In this document: one piece after another, positions 10,745 to 21,146 of the stretch
How positions within the stretch are numbered: the first letter of the stretch is position 1
Layout: the number at the start of each line of letters is the position of its first letter
Source: Bufo bufo
Taxonomy: Eukaryota; Chordata; Amphibia; Anura; Bufonidae
Length of the DNA stretch: 64,000 nucleotides
NCBI RefSeq assembly: GCF_905171765.1
Contig: NC_053392.1
Coordinates: 34,011,748-34,075,747 of the forward strand
Reading direction: 5' to 3'
Position numbers and translations under genes: made by a program
Notes under the pieces: model-generated
Seen by the model: only the letters and a program-made list of their open reading frames with translations
What the model was told of the DNA's origin: nothing
Database searches by the model: none

Positions 10745-11960
10745 AATAACCAGAAATGGGGAATGGGGCTGGAACCATCAGGGAGCTGACCGGGGTGACG
10801 GTCCTGTGGGGAGACGCCAGAATAGGCATGAGCAATGAGCTGCCGGTGATTGCTGCGAGAAGCTGTGACATGGTGCAGCGTGTGTGATATAAACAACAGA
10901 AATGGGGGATTGGTCCAGGCACCATTGGCCGTCTGCTGCAGAGCTGTTGACCGGAATGGTGGTGCGGTTTGCGAACAAATGCGCATGAACAGGTGTGACA
11001 GAAATGAATGCTGGTGAATTTGTATGAAAACCGTGACATTGGTGCGCATTGATGACATGAACCGGTACAGGGGCAACCGTGAGACCCCAGCTGTACCGTA
11101 TGAAATAACTCATACGCATTGTGCTCCTGCAGCCGTGCACATGAACATGAGGAGGGGGGGGGGGGGCATGAATGTGGATGATTGTGGGGTGATATGGACT
11201 GAAAAAGAAATGGGGAACGAGCCTGGACCCCAGGGGTGCTGACCGCAGTGTTGTTTCTGTGGGATTGCTTGAACAAGACATGACAAAATGAGATGCTGGT
11301 GACTGTGAGAAATCCGTGACATTAGCGCAGCGTCCATGAAATGAAACAGAAATGGGGGATTAGGCCAGAAACCATTGCCGCATGCTGCAGAGGTGTTGAC
11401 CGGAAGCGTAGTACGGTGTGGACAAATTGCGCATGAACAAGGCGTGACAGAAATGAATACTGGTGACTTGTATGAGAAAACCGTGACATTGGTGCAGCGT
11501 ATGATGAAATGAAATGAACCGGTACAGGGGCAACCGTGAGGCCCCGGCTGTACCGTGTGGATGACTCAGAACCACTGCCTGCATGCCGCAGGGGTGTTGA
11601 CCGGAGTGGCGATACGGTGTAGATAAATTTACGCATGAACGAGACATGACAGAAATGAAATGCTGGTGACCTGGGCGAGAAAGCTGTGACAGTGCAGCGT
11701 TTGGTGAAATGAAATGAACAGAAATGGGGATTGCCCAGGAACGACTGCATGCCTGCCGCAGGGGTGCTGACCGGAATAGTGGTACGGTGTAGACAAATTG
11801 TGCCTGAACAAGGCGTGACAGAAATGAAATACTGGTGACTTGTACGAGAAAACCGTGACATTGGTGCAGCGTTTGGTGAAATGAACCGGTACAGGGGGCA
11901 ACCGTGAGGCCCCGGCTGCACCGTATGGATGACTCGCAGTTTAACGGGCAAACGTGACCC
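10745..11960. repeat. Irregular 160-290-bp tandem repeats in the retroelement leader
   Basis: Six copies are recognisable by GCTGACCGG or GTTGACCGG words at about 10788, 10948, 11240, 11396, 11597 and 11768. Most are followed by GTGACAGAAATGAA, then an AAACCGTGACATTGG-type word. Three copies also end in ACCGGTACAGGGGCAACCGT at about 11060, 11519 and 11886. Spacing is 156-292 bp, so units were gained or lost in parts. The repeats belong to the upstream region of the retroelement on the minus strand. Confidence 0.75.
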
Positions 11961-12230
11961 ACAGTGAACCTGAGTAAAGCCGGAAAAATGGAACCGAAAT
12001 GCTCCAAATCCAGAACTGATGGCAACGAAAAACTCCCAGAAATTCAGCGACTCGCAGGCAACTCTCCAGACACTCCACAAGCGACCTCCTCTCTCAAAAG
12101 CTCAGACCGCAATGATGCAGGAGCCAGGTAAGGGGAGTGCCCTAAATAGGCTGGAGGCGGACCTCAGCCCCTCCCACAAATCCAGGCAATCTGCCTTAAT
12201 ACATGTTGCTGTATGTGGGAGCAGTAGATG

Positions 12231-12814
12231 TGATGGTCTGTTACTGCGTATGACACGCTACAGTGTGTGTTATAGGATGGTGAGCTCTGCTGTGGCATAG
12301 TGTGGGTAACCAGAGCCCAGGGCAAGCCAAGTATTGTGCACCCCGAAATTGTGACACATGATCACAGGGTCCACTGGAGGAGGCAACATACCCACTTGCT
12401 CAATTTCCTGCATATCACTCATCCATTCACCCAGCATTATCGTCTCCTGACAACGCCTTCCCAACTGGCAGCAGTATTGTTCCCAGACCACCTATCCTCA
12501 TCTCCCATGACAGCAGTATTGTCCTCTGACAACCCCACCCTTACTGTCTAGATTATTGTCCCCAGACAACCTCTCCTCCACTGGAAGCAGCATTGCCCCC
12601 ATATGTCTCACCTGTCTTGTGGACTTGTAGGACAGGAGCCACAAAGCTGGAGTTGGAGGCAGAGAGCTTCTCTTGCAGTTCTTCTATATACTATCAGGGA
12701 ATGAAGAACCTGCGCCCCCCGATCCTCAGAACTAAACACCAAAAACCTTGAGCATATCATGCAGTTTTGGAGTGAAGTAAACACACCAAAACGCATCAAA
12801 AAGCACAAAAAAAA
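12231..12814. other. Intergenic, degenerate ~48-bp repeats, no gene seen
   Basis: Around 12430-12600 there are about four poor copies of a unit containing GCAGTATTGTCC followed by GACAACC. The rest, including the AT-rich stretch before the satellite, shows no recognisable gene or element. Confidence 0.5.
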
Positions 12815-14668
12815 CCACAATGTATGTACACAGTGACTGCACCAGCAGAATAGTGAGTACAGCTCTGGAGTATAATACAGGATGTAACTCTGGATCAGTA
12901 CAGGATAAGTAATGTATGAACACAGTGACTGCACCAGCAGAATAGTGAGTGCAGCTCTGGAGTATAATACAGGATGTAACTCTGGATCAGTACAGGATAA
13001 GTAATGTAATGTATGTACACAGTGACTGCACCAGCAGAATAGTGAGTGCAGCTCTGGAGTATAATACAGGATGTAACTCAGGATCAGTACAGGATAAGTA
13101 ATGTATGAACACAGTGACTGCACCAGCAGAATAGTGAGTGCAGCTCTGGAGTATAATACAGGATGTAACTCTGGATCAGTACAGGATAAGTAATGTAATG
13201 TATGAACACAGTGACTGCACCAGCAGAATAGTGAGTGCAGCTCTGGAGTATAATACAGGATGTAACTCAGGATCAGTACAGGATAAGTAATGTAATGTAT
13301 GTACACAGTGACTGCACCAGCAGAATAGTGAGTGCAGCTCTGGAGTATAATACAGGATGTAACTCAGGATCAGTACAGGATAAGTAATGTAATGTATGTA
13401 CACAGTGACTGCACCAGCAGAATAGTGAGTGCAGCTCTGGAGTATAATACAGGATGTAACTCAGGATCAGTACAGGATAAGTAATGTATGTACACAGTGA
13501 CTACACCAGCAGAATAGTGAGTGCAGCTCTGGAGTATAATACAGGATGTAACTCAGGATCAGTACAGAATAAGTAATGTATGTACACAGTGACTGCACCA
13601 GCAGAATAGTGAGTGCAGCTCTGGAGTATAATACAGGATGTAACTCAGGATCAGTACAGGATAAGTAATGTATGTACACAGTGACTGCACCAGCAGAATA
13701 GTGAGTGCAGCTCTGCAGTATAATACAGGATGTAACTCAGGATCAGTACAGGATAAGTAATGTATGTACACAGTGACTGCACCAGCAGAATAGTGAGTGC
13801 AGCTCTGGAGTATAATACAGGATGTAACTCAGGATAAGTAATGTAATGTATGTACACAGTGACTGCACCAGCAGAATAGTGAGTGCAGCTCTGCAGTATA
13901 ATACAGGATGTAACTCAGGATCAGTACAGGATAAGTAATGTAATGTATGTACACAGTGACTGCACCAGCAGAATAGTGAGTGCAGCTCTGGAGTATAATA
14001 CAGGATGTAACTCAGGATCAGTACAGGATATGTAATGTATGTACACAGTGACTGCACCAGCAGAATAGTGAGTGCAGCTCTGGAGTATAATACAGGATGT
14101 AACTCAGGATCAGTACAGGATAAGTAATGTATGTACACAGTGACTGCACCAGCAGAATAGTGAGTGCAGCTCTGGAGTATAATACAGGATGTAACTCAGG
14201 ATCAGTACAGGATAAGTAATGTATGTACACAGTGACTGCACCAGCAGAATAGTGAGTGCAGCTCTGGAGTATAATACAGGATGTAACTCAGGATAAGTAA
14301 TGTAATGTATGTACACAGTGACTGCACCAGCAGAATAATGAGTGCAGCTCTGGAGTATAATACAGGATGTAACTCAGGATCAGTACAGGATAAGTAATGT
14401 AATGTATGTACACAGTGACTGCACCAGCAGAATAGTGAGTGCAGCTCTGGAGTATAATACAGGATGTAACTCAGGATCAGTACAGGATAAGTAATGTATG
14501 TACACAGTGACTGCACCAGCAGAATAGTGAGTGCAGCTCTGAAGTATAATACAGGATGTAACTCAGGATCAGTACAGGATAAGTAATGTATGTACACAGT
14601 GACTGCACCAGTAGAATAGTGAGTGCAGCTCTGGAGTATAATACAGGATGTGACTCAGGATCAGTACA
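12815..14668 (+). repeat. 92/97-bp satellite array A
   Basis: About 20 tandem units of 92 or 97 bp. Each contains GTATGTACACAGTGACTGCA, CCAGCAGAATAGTGAGTGCA, GCTCTGGAGTATAATACAGG and ATGTAACTCAGGATCAGTAC. The two lengths differ by one extra GTAAT at the unit junction, and two units have a short internal deletion (about 13830 and 14290). The array ends about 280 bp before the ASXL2 start codon. Arrays of the same satellite occur at 24880-28055 (opposite orientation) and 30250-32872 (same orientation). Confidence 0.95.
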
Positions 14669-14689
14669 GTCCCTTGGACCTTCTATGCG

Positions 14690-14948
14690 TTACACATACA
14701 GTCAGCGACTCTATTGCACATGCGCAGTTGAGAGTATGAACACCTGCGCTCTCCGTCACTTGTAACCCCGCCCCTTTCCTGCAGCCACGCCTATCGACTG
14801 ACAGCCCCTCCCTCCCATTTGACAGCCACCGCTGTACAGTAGGTGACGTCACGCAGGTCACATGACCTCTCAGTACAGTAGCGGCCCCAACAACATGGCA
14901 GCTGTGGGCAAATAACCGCGGAACGAGCCGGGGAGAACCGGACACAGC
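14690..14948 (+). promoter_or_regulatory. ASXL2: Probable ASXL2 promoter and 5' UTR
   Basis: This GC-rich stretch sits between satellite A and the ASXL2 start codon and has no tandem repeats. It holds a perfect cAMP-response-type palindrome TGACGTCA at 14844-14851, an E-box-like TCACATGA just after it (14858-14865), and a YY1-like AACATGGCAGC at 14893-14903. There is no convincing TATA box, as is common for housekeeping chromatin genes. The transcription start cannot be placed from sequence alone. Confidence 0.55.
14895..14915 (+). other. Possible upstream ORF of six codons in the ASXL2 leader
   Basis: ATGGCAGCTGTGGGCAAATAA lies 33 bases before the ASXL2 start and would encode MAAVGK if it is within the transcript. 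Its start has an A at -3 (AACATGG) and a G at +4, a stronger context than the main start (AGCATGA). It may damp translation, or it may lie upstream of the transcription start. Confidence 0.35.
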
Positions 14949-15029
14949 ATGAGGGACGCGGCGCGGAGGAAGAGGAGGAGGAGGCGGCGGAAGAAGAAAG
15001 GCAGGACGTGGGCTGAGGCCGCCAGGACG
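14949..15029 (+). CDS. ASXL2: ASXL2 exon 1 (residues 1-27)
   Basis: ASXL2 is a Polycomb-group-associated nuclear protein. Known ASXL proteins bind and activate the BAP1 deubiquitinase that removes ubiquitin from histone H2A. This exon encodes the N terminus and ends in GRTWAEAART, the hallmark opening of the HARE-HTH domain in ASXL proteins. The donor is ACG/GTAAGA, phase 0. The ATG is chosen because it gives the short basic N terminus expected of ASXL2. The basic tract is unusually long: RRKRRRRRRKKK at residues 6-17, encoded by purine-rich AGG/CGG/AAG codons. The human protein, as I recall it, has only a few basic residues here. It may strengthen a nuclear localisation signal. Identification is strong because all following exons also match. 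Confidence 0.93.
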
Positions 15030-17500
15030 GTAAGAGCCGGCAGGAGCCGCCACAGGTGTCTCGGGCCCGGGCACTGCCTGCTGTAAGGAAGAGAGCCCTG
15101 CCGGACACAAGGGGTTAATGCTGAGCCTGACCAGCAATATGTATGGTGCTCGGCGGAACCCTGAGCTGTATGCAAGGTGCACAAAGGGTTAATAGTGATC
15201 CCAGAGCTGTTTGCAAGGTGCACAAGGGGTTAACCCGGATCCCAGAGCTGTTTACAAGGTTCACAAAGGGTTAACCCTGATCCCAGAGCTGTATGCAAGG
15301 TGCACAAAGGGTTAACCCTGATCCCAGAGCTGTTTACAAGGTGCACAAGGGGTTAACCCTGATCCCAGAGCTGTTTACAAGGTGCACAAGGGGTTAACCC
15401 TGATCCCAGAGCTGTTTACAAGGTGCACAAAGGGTTAACCCTGATCCCAGAGATGTATGCAAGGTGCACAAAGGGTTAACCCTGATCCCAGAGCTGTTTA
15501 CAAGGTGCACAAAAGGTTAACCCTGATCCCAGAGCTGTATACAAGGTGCACAAAGGGTTAACCCTGATCCCAGAGCTGTTTACAAGGTGCACAAAGGGTT
15601 AACCCTGATCCCAGAGCTGTATACAAGGTGCACAAAGGGTTAACCCTGATCCCAGAGCTGTTTACAAGGTGCACAAGGGGTTAACCCTGATCCCAGAGCT
15701 GTATACAAGATGCACAAAGGGTTAACCCTGATCCCAGAGCTTTTTACAAGGTGCACAAAGGGTTAACCCTGATCCCAGAGCTGTATGCAAGGTGCACAAA
15801 GGGTTAACCCTGATCCCAGAGCTGTTTACAAGGTGCACAAGGGGTTAACCCTGATCCCAGAGCTGTTTACAAGGTGCACAAATGGTTAACCCTGATCCCA
15901 GAGCTGTATGCAAGGTGCACAAAGGGTTAACCTTGATCCCAGAGCTGTTTACAAGGTGCACAAAGGGTTAACCCTGATCCCAGAGCTGTTTACAAGGTGC
16001 ACAAGGGGTTAACCCTGATCCCAGAGCTGTTTACAAGGTGCACAAGGGGTTAACCCTGATCCCAGAGCTGTTTACAAGGTGCACAAAGGGTTAACCCTGA
16101 TCCTAGAGATGTATGCAAGGTGCACAAAGGGTTAACCCTGATCCCAGAGCTGTTTAGAAGGTGCACAAAGGGTTAACCCTGATCCCAGAGCTGTATACAA
16201 GGTGCACAAAGGGTTAACCCTGATCCCAGAGCTGTATACAAGGTGCACAAAGGGTTAATGCTGATCCCAGCACCGTATACAGAGTACTTAAAGGGTTATT
16301 ACAGATCTCAGAGCTGTATACAAGATACTTAAAGAGTTAATGCTAATCCCAACTGTATGCAAAGCACATAAATGGTTATCTCTGATCCCAACTCTATTTA
16401 AGGTGCACAAAGGATTATTCCTCAACCTCGAGGGGTATACAGGGTGCATAAAGGGTTAATGCGGCTACAGGTGCACAGAGTGGTAATTTAGAGCTTTATG
16501 CAAGGTGTAGAAAGGGATAATCTGGAGCCTGGCGGCATATACAGGGTGCGGAAGCGGTTAATATGGAACCTGACGGCGTATACAGGGTGCGGAAGTGGTT
16601 AATATGGAGCCTGGCGACGTATACAGGGTGCGGAAGTGGTTAATATGGAGCCTGGCGACATATACAGGGTACGGAAGTGGTTAATATGGAGCTTGGCGAT
16701 GTATACAGGGTGCGGAAGTGGTTAATATGGAGCCTGGCGGCATATACAGGGTGCGGAAGCGGTTAATATGGAGCCTGGCAGCCTATACAGGGTGCGGAAG
16801 TGGTTAATATGGAGCCTGGCGACGTATACAGGGTACGGAAGTGGTTAATATGGAGCCTGGCGACGTATACAGGGTGCGGAAGTGGTTAATATGGAGCCTG
16901 GCGACGTATACAGGGTACGGAAGTGGTTAATATGGAGCTTGGCGATGTATACAGGGTGCGGAAGCGGTTAATATGGAGCCTGGCGGCGTATACAGGGTGT
17001 AGAAGGGGTTAATATGGAGCCTGGCAGCGTATACAGAGTGAGGAAGGGGTTAATATGGAGCCTGGCAGAATATACAGAGTGCGGAAGGGGTTAATCTGCA
17101 GCCTGTCAGCGTATCCAGGGTGTAGAAGGGGTTAATCTGCATCCTTGCAGCGTATACAGGGTGCAGGAGGGGTTAATCTGCATTCTTGCAGCGTATACAG
17201 GGTGCAGGAGGGGTTAATCTGCAGCCTTGCAGCGTATACAGGGTGCAGGAGGGGTTAGGATGAGAGTTTTGTTGAGGGTGACAGAACCCAGAAGGGGTTA
17301 ATGCTGACAGGATTGGAGACTAGAAAGGGTTAATCTGCACATGGAGATAACAGGGAGGGGTATTTCAGCTACATGACCGGGAATATGAGGGGTTAACACG
17401 ATGTAGAGCTGGGCAGGTGCTGAAGGGTTAAGGAGCGGTGAGGGGCAGATGCTTCCTGTTTACATCGTGTGCTTGCAGTCTGCCCTCTGGAGGCTGAATA
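15030..17500 (+). repeat. 41-bp minisatellite at the start of ASXL2 intron 1
   Basis: About 50 units of 41 bp start about 80 bases after the exon 1 donor. The left half (15110-16260) is built on GGTTAACCCTGATCCCAGAG followed by CTGTTTACAAGGTGCACAAA. After a degenerate bridge (16260-16520), the right half (16520-17260) uses GGTTAATATGGAGCCTGGCG followed by ACGTATACAGGGTGCGGAAG. The shared frame GGTTAA...GTATACA.GGTGC shows that both halves derive from one unit. The tail to about 17430 decays into single GGGTTAA-bearing remnants. Confidence 0.93.
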
Positions 17501-17877
17501 CTAATACTGCATGGAAACCATCAGCAAGCTGCTACTGATGGATGCGTCCTTCCCATTACCATGCTGTGACCAGTAACCTCCATCTGATGCCAGGTCGGAG
17601 GCTTCCTGCAGAGCGTCGCACTGCCCGCAGCTTGTCCTCTCCCCATGGTAAGTGATGTAACCTGATTCATCAGACTGGGCCGCGGCTTCCATCGCTTCGT
17701 GGTCTCCCATTCACCGATTATCGTTCCTTGGACCACATTTGGTAGGTACTGGTGACCGCCACATACTGGGAGCACTCCACCAAGCCGGACCCTCTGGAGA
17801 TCCTCGGAGCCGGTCACCACAGTTTGGCCCTTGTCGCTCACGTCCTCCCGCTTGCTCATGTTTCCTGCTTCCAGCAC
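17501..17877 (-). pseudogene. Unrecognised coding-like sequence in intron 1, frameshifted
   Basis: Two overlapping minus-strand frames lie in non-repetitive sequence. One (17521-17877) begins MLEAGNMSKREDVSDKGQ and contains PVCGGHQYLPNVVQG. The other (17501-17710) contains SDESGYITYHGERTS followed by CGQCDALQEASDLASDGG, which is balanced and hydrophilic like real protein. If they belong together, a frameshift near 17710 is needed. I do not recognise a family. It could be a decayed retroelement or processed-gene fragment, or chance frames in moderately GC-rich DNA. Confidence 0.25.
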
Positions 17878-17900
17878 ATCTACTTCAAGACCTGACTATT

Positions 17901-18310
17901 TAAAGGGGTTTTATCATCTCAGACATTGATAGCATATCGCTAGGACACGCCCACAACGTCAGAGAGGTGCCGCTCCCACCTCTGGGACCTGCACCTATCT
18001 CCCGAAAGTGAAGGAGAGTGCGCTGCGCATGCGTGTGGTGCTCTCCATTTATTTATATGGGAGTTCAGAAGATAGAAGTCCCATAGAAATGAATGGAGAT
18101 CACACTGCGCAAGCGCTGCCACCGCTCCAGTCAGCTCTATGGCCGGTGCTCGGCTATTTTCGGAACTCCGATAGAAATTAATAGAGGGCGATGTGCATGC
18201 GCAGTCCGCTCCCCGTCACTTTCCGGGCCCCGTTCTGGAGATAGGAGCAGGTCTCAGAGATGGGAGCGCCACCTCTCTGAGACTACTACCCCCATCATTG
18301 GTATCACCAC
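17901..18310. mobile_element. Foldback MITE remnant
   Basis: An arm with GTGCCGCTCCCACCTCTG (about 17968-17985) is answered in reverse complement by CAGAGATGGGAGCGCCACC (about 18255-18273). Both arms also contain a GGAGATAGG/CCTATCTCC word and an AAAGTGA/TCACTTT word. The left end resembles the AAAGGGGTTTT end of another MITE in this window (21147-21552). The right end is not clear. Confidence 0.5.
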
Positions 18311-18647
18311 TAAGACGAGTAATTGGCCGCAGGGGGCACCTGGCGGGCGGGGGAGTGAACGGGTGAAGCCGGCCCTGCCTTTAAAACCAGTATTTTCCTT
18401 ACTGGAAGCCCCCTTTACAGGGCTGGAGACACCGGACAGATTGGCTGCCGGGATTAGACGGCTTTACAGGATTAGACTCTGCAGATGGAGGAGCGGTGAT
18501 GGTGTCACCGGGGGAGTCCACATGTCACGTCTGGTTCGTGTCTCCTGGATATCTACACTGGTGCTCGAAAGTTTGTGAACCCTTCAGAATTTTCTATATT
18601 TCTGCCTAAATTTGACCTAAAACGACATCAGATTTTCACTCATGATT

Positions 18648-19437
18648 CCATGATCCCACCACCACTGTGTCACACAGATGGGATGAGGCTTCCATGATCC
18701 CACCACCACCGTGTCTCACAGATGGGATGAGGCTTCCATGATCCCACCACCACCGTGTCTCACAGATGGGATGAGGCTTCCATGATCCCACCACCACCGT
18801 GTCTCAAAGATGGGATGAGGTTTCCATGATCCCACCACCACTGTGTCTCACAGATGGGAGGAGGCTTCCATGATCCCACTACCACCGTGTCTCACAGATG
18901 GGATGAGGCTTCCATGATCCCACCACCACCGTGTCTCACAGATGGGATGAGGCTTCCATGATCCCACCACCACCGTGTCTCAAACATGGGAAGAGGTTTC
19001 CATAATCCGACTACCACTGTGTCTAACAGATGGGATGATGTTTCCATGATCCCACCACCATCTCACAGATGGGATGAGGTTTCTATGATTTCACCACCAC
19101 CGTGTCTCACAAATGGGATGAGGCTTCCATGATCCCACCACCACTGTGTCTCACAGATGGGATGAGGCTTCCATGATCCCACCACCACCGTGTCTCACAA
19201 ATGGGATGAGGCTTCCATGATCCCACCACCACCATGTCTCACAAATGGGATGAGGCTTCCATGATCCCACCACCACCGTGTCTCACAAATGGGATGAGGC
19301 TTCCATGATCCCACCACCACCGTGTCTCACAAATGGGATGAGGCTTCCATGATCCCACCACCACCGTGTCTCACAGATGGGATGAGGTTTCCATGATCCC
19401 ACCACCACCACCGTGTCTCACAGATGGGATGAGGTTT
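18648..19437. repeat. 44-bp minisatellite derived from a transposase
   Basis: About 18 units of 44 bp are built on CCATGATCCCACCACCACCG followed by TGTCTCACAGATGGGATGAG and GCTT. Read on the minus strand, each unit encodes LIPSVRHGGGGIM, matching the VKHGGGSIMVWG region between the first two catalytic acids of Tc1 transposases. One unit's worth of transposase has therefore been amplified in place. The unit is not a multiple of three, so the array itself codes for nothing. Confidence 0.9.
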
Positions 19438-19649
19438 TCCCTCCTCCAAACCTAATGCTTCTCATTTACACCAAGAAGTTTTATTTTGTTCCACAAATCA
19501 TTGCTCTAATAGCAAACTGCAGACAGGCAGCAATGTTCTTTTTGGAGAGCAGTGGCTTTCTTCTTGCAGTCCTGATATGCACACCACTGTTGTTCAGGGT
19601 CCTCCTGATGGCTCATTAGCTAATGTGAGAAAGACATTTAGTTGCTTAG

Positions 19650-19877
19650 AGCTTACCGTGGGCAACTTTGTGACCTGACGGAGTATTGTATTTCTTGCCC
19701 TTGACATGATCCTTGTTGGTCGACCACTCCTGAGGAGGGTATAATGGTCTTGAATTTCCTCCATTTGTATACAGTCTGTCTGACCGTGGATTGGTGGAGT
19801 CCAAACTCTTTAGAGATGATTTTGTAACCTTTTCCAGTCTGATGAGCATCAACAGCTCTTCTTCTGAGGTTTTCCAC
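19650..19877 (-). pseudogene. Tc1-like transposase N terminus (HTH)
   Basis: The translated stretch RRRAVDAHQTGKGYKIISKE, continuing FGLHQSTVRQTVYKWRKF, is the first helix-turn-helix of the paired-like DNA-binding domain of Tc1-family transposases. An alternative start in another frame overlaps it, and the frame dies soon after at about codon 74. This part normally binds the terminal repeats. The following linker and catalytic regions are missing or converted into the 44-bp array. Confidence 0.75.
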
Positions 19878-20112
19878 AAACGTATTCCTTCAAATTATCT
19901 GCTAATCCTAAAGGTTCACATACTTTTGCCAGTCCCAGATGTGTGATATTAGATCATTTTCCTCAATAAACATTGACCATTTTTGACTTGGTTATTTGAT
20001 TTGGTTCTTTATGTACTTTTAGGACATGTGTGAGAATCTGATGTACAGTAGGTTTAGGTCAAATGTATGCAGAAAATTCTGAAGGGTTCACAAACGTTCA
20101 AGCACCACTGTA

Positions 20113-21080
20113 TTTAAACACTTCACCACCCATACCACCAAGAAGGCCACGATAACCCCTTCAGCACACAGTACCACCAGGGAGGCCACCATAACCCCTT
20201 CATCACACAGTACCACCGGGGAGGCCACCGATAACCCCTTCATTACCCAGTACCACCAGGGAGGCCACCGATAAACCCTTCATCACACAGTACCACTGGG
20301 GAGGCCACCAATAAACCCTTCATCACACAGTACCACCGGGGAGGCCACCGATAACCCCTTCATCACAGTACCACCAGGGAGGCCACCGATAAACCCTTCA
20401 TCACACAGTACCACTGGGGAGGCCACCAATAACCCCTTCATCACACAGTACCACCGGGGAGGCCACCGATAACCCCTTCATCACATAGTACCACCGGGGA
20501 GGCCACCGATAACCCCTTCATCACACAGTACCACCGGGGAGGCCACCGATAACCCCTTTATCACACAGTACCACCGGGGAGGCCACCGATAACCCCTTCA
20601 TCACACAGTACCACCGGGGAGGCCACCGATAAACCCTTCATCACACAGTACCACCGGGGAGGCCACCGATAAACCCTTCATCACACAGTACCACCGGGGA
20701 GGCCACTGATAAACCCTTCATCACACAGTACCACTGGGGAGGCCACCGATAAACCCTTCATCACACAGTACCACCGGGGAGGCCACCGATAAACCCTTCA
20801 TCACACAGTACCACCGGGAGGCCACGATAAACCCTTCATCACACAGTACTACCGGGGAGGCCACCGATAAACCCTTCATCACACAGTACCACCGGGGAGG
20901 CCACCGATAAACCCTTCATCACACAGTACCACCGGGGAGGCCACCGTTAACCCCTTCATCACACAGTACCACTGGGGAGGCCACCGATAACCCCTTCATC
21001 ACACAGTACCACCGGGGAGGTCACCGATAACCCCTTCATCACACAGTACCACCGGGGAGGCCACCGATAACCACTAAGCA
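20113..21080. repeat. 40-bp minisatellite in intron 1
   Basis: About 24 units of 40 bp based on CCCTTCATCACACAGTACCA followed by CCGGGGAGGCCACCGATAAA. Variation is mostly AAACCC versus ACCCC and CACCGG versus CACTGG. It begins directly next to the right end of the Tc1-like element. Confidence 0.94.
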
Positions 21081-21146
21081 CCCAAGACAACCAGAAATCT
21101 CACCATTTTTCACTTCCCCAGCTAACACAACCAGGGAGGTCACCAC

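Larger units (their letters stand above)
6850..12230 (-). mobile_element. Decayed DIRS/Ngaro-like retroelement
   Basis: Read on the minus strand, this region has a promoter-like start, repeat-rich leader, coiled N-terminal (gag-like) fragment, reverse-transcriptase thumb and RNase H remnants, then a tyrosine recombinase. That domain order fits tyrosine-recombinase retroelements of the DIRS/Ngaro order rather than LTR or LINE elements. The leader has a TATTTAG box near 12145-12155 (plus-strand CTAAATAG). The right boundary (about 12230) and the left boundary (about 6850, abutting the 31-bp array) are estimates, because split direct repeats typical of the group could not be matched by eye. All coding parts carry frameshifts or stops, so it is inactive. 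Confidence 0.6.
18556..20110 (-). mobile_element. Tc1-like transposon with an internal minisatellite
   Basis: The ends are CACTGGTGCTCGAAAGTTTG and, inverted, CAGTGGTGCTTGAACGTTTG. The shared terminal repeat runs on through a TGTGAACCCTTCAGAATTTT-type word and AAATTTGACCTAAA. Both ends abut TA (18554-18555 and 20111-20112), the Tc1/mariner target duplication. A transposase N terminus survives on the minus strand at 19650-19877. Most of the rest has been replaced by 44-bp tandem units derived from the catalytic region. It is a dead copy. Confidence 0.85.

Noticed and set aside
12608..14597. Many 60-230-codon frames ending in LLILY or containing [12 protein letters not shown]
   Set aside because: All are the 92/97-bp satellite read on one strand; the same peptides recur in the other two arrays.
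15110..16260. Telomere-like GGGTTAACCCT words
   Set aside because: The word is part of a 41-bp unit and is not a TTAGGG tract; no interstitial telomere repeat is present.
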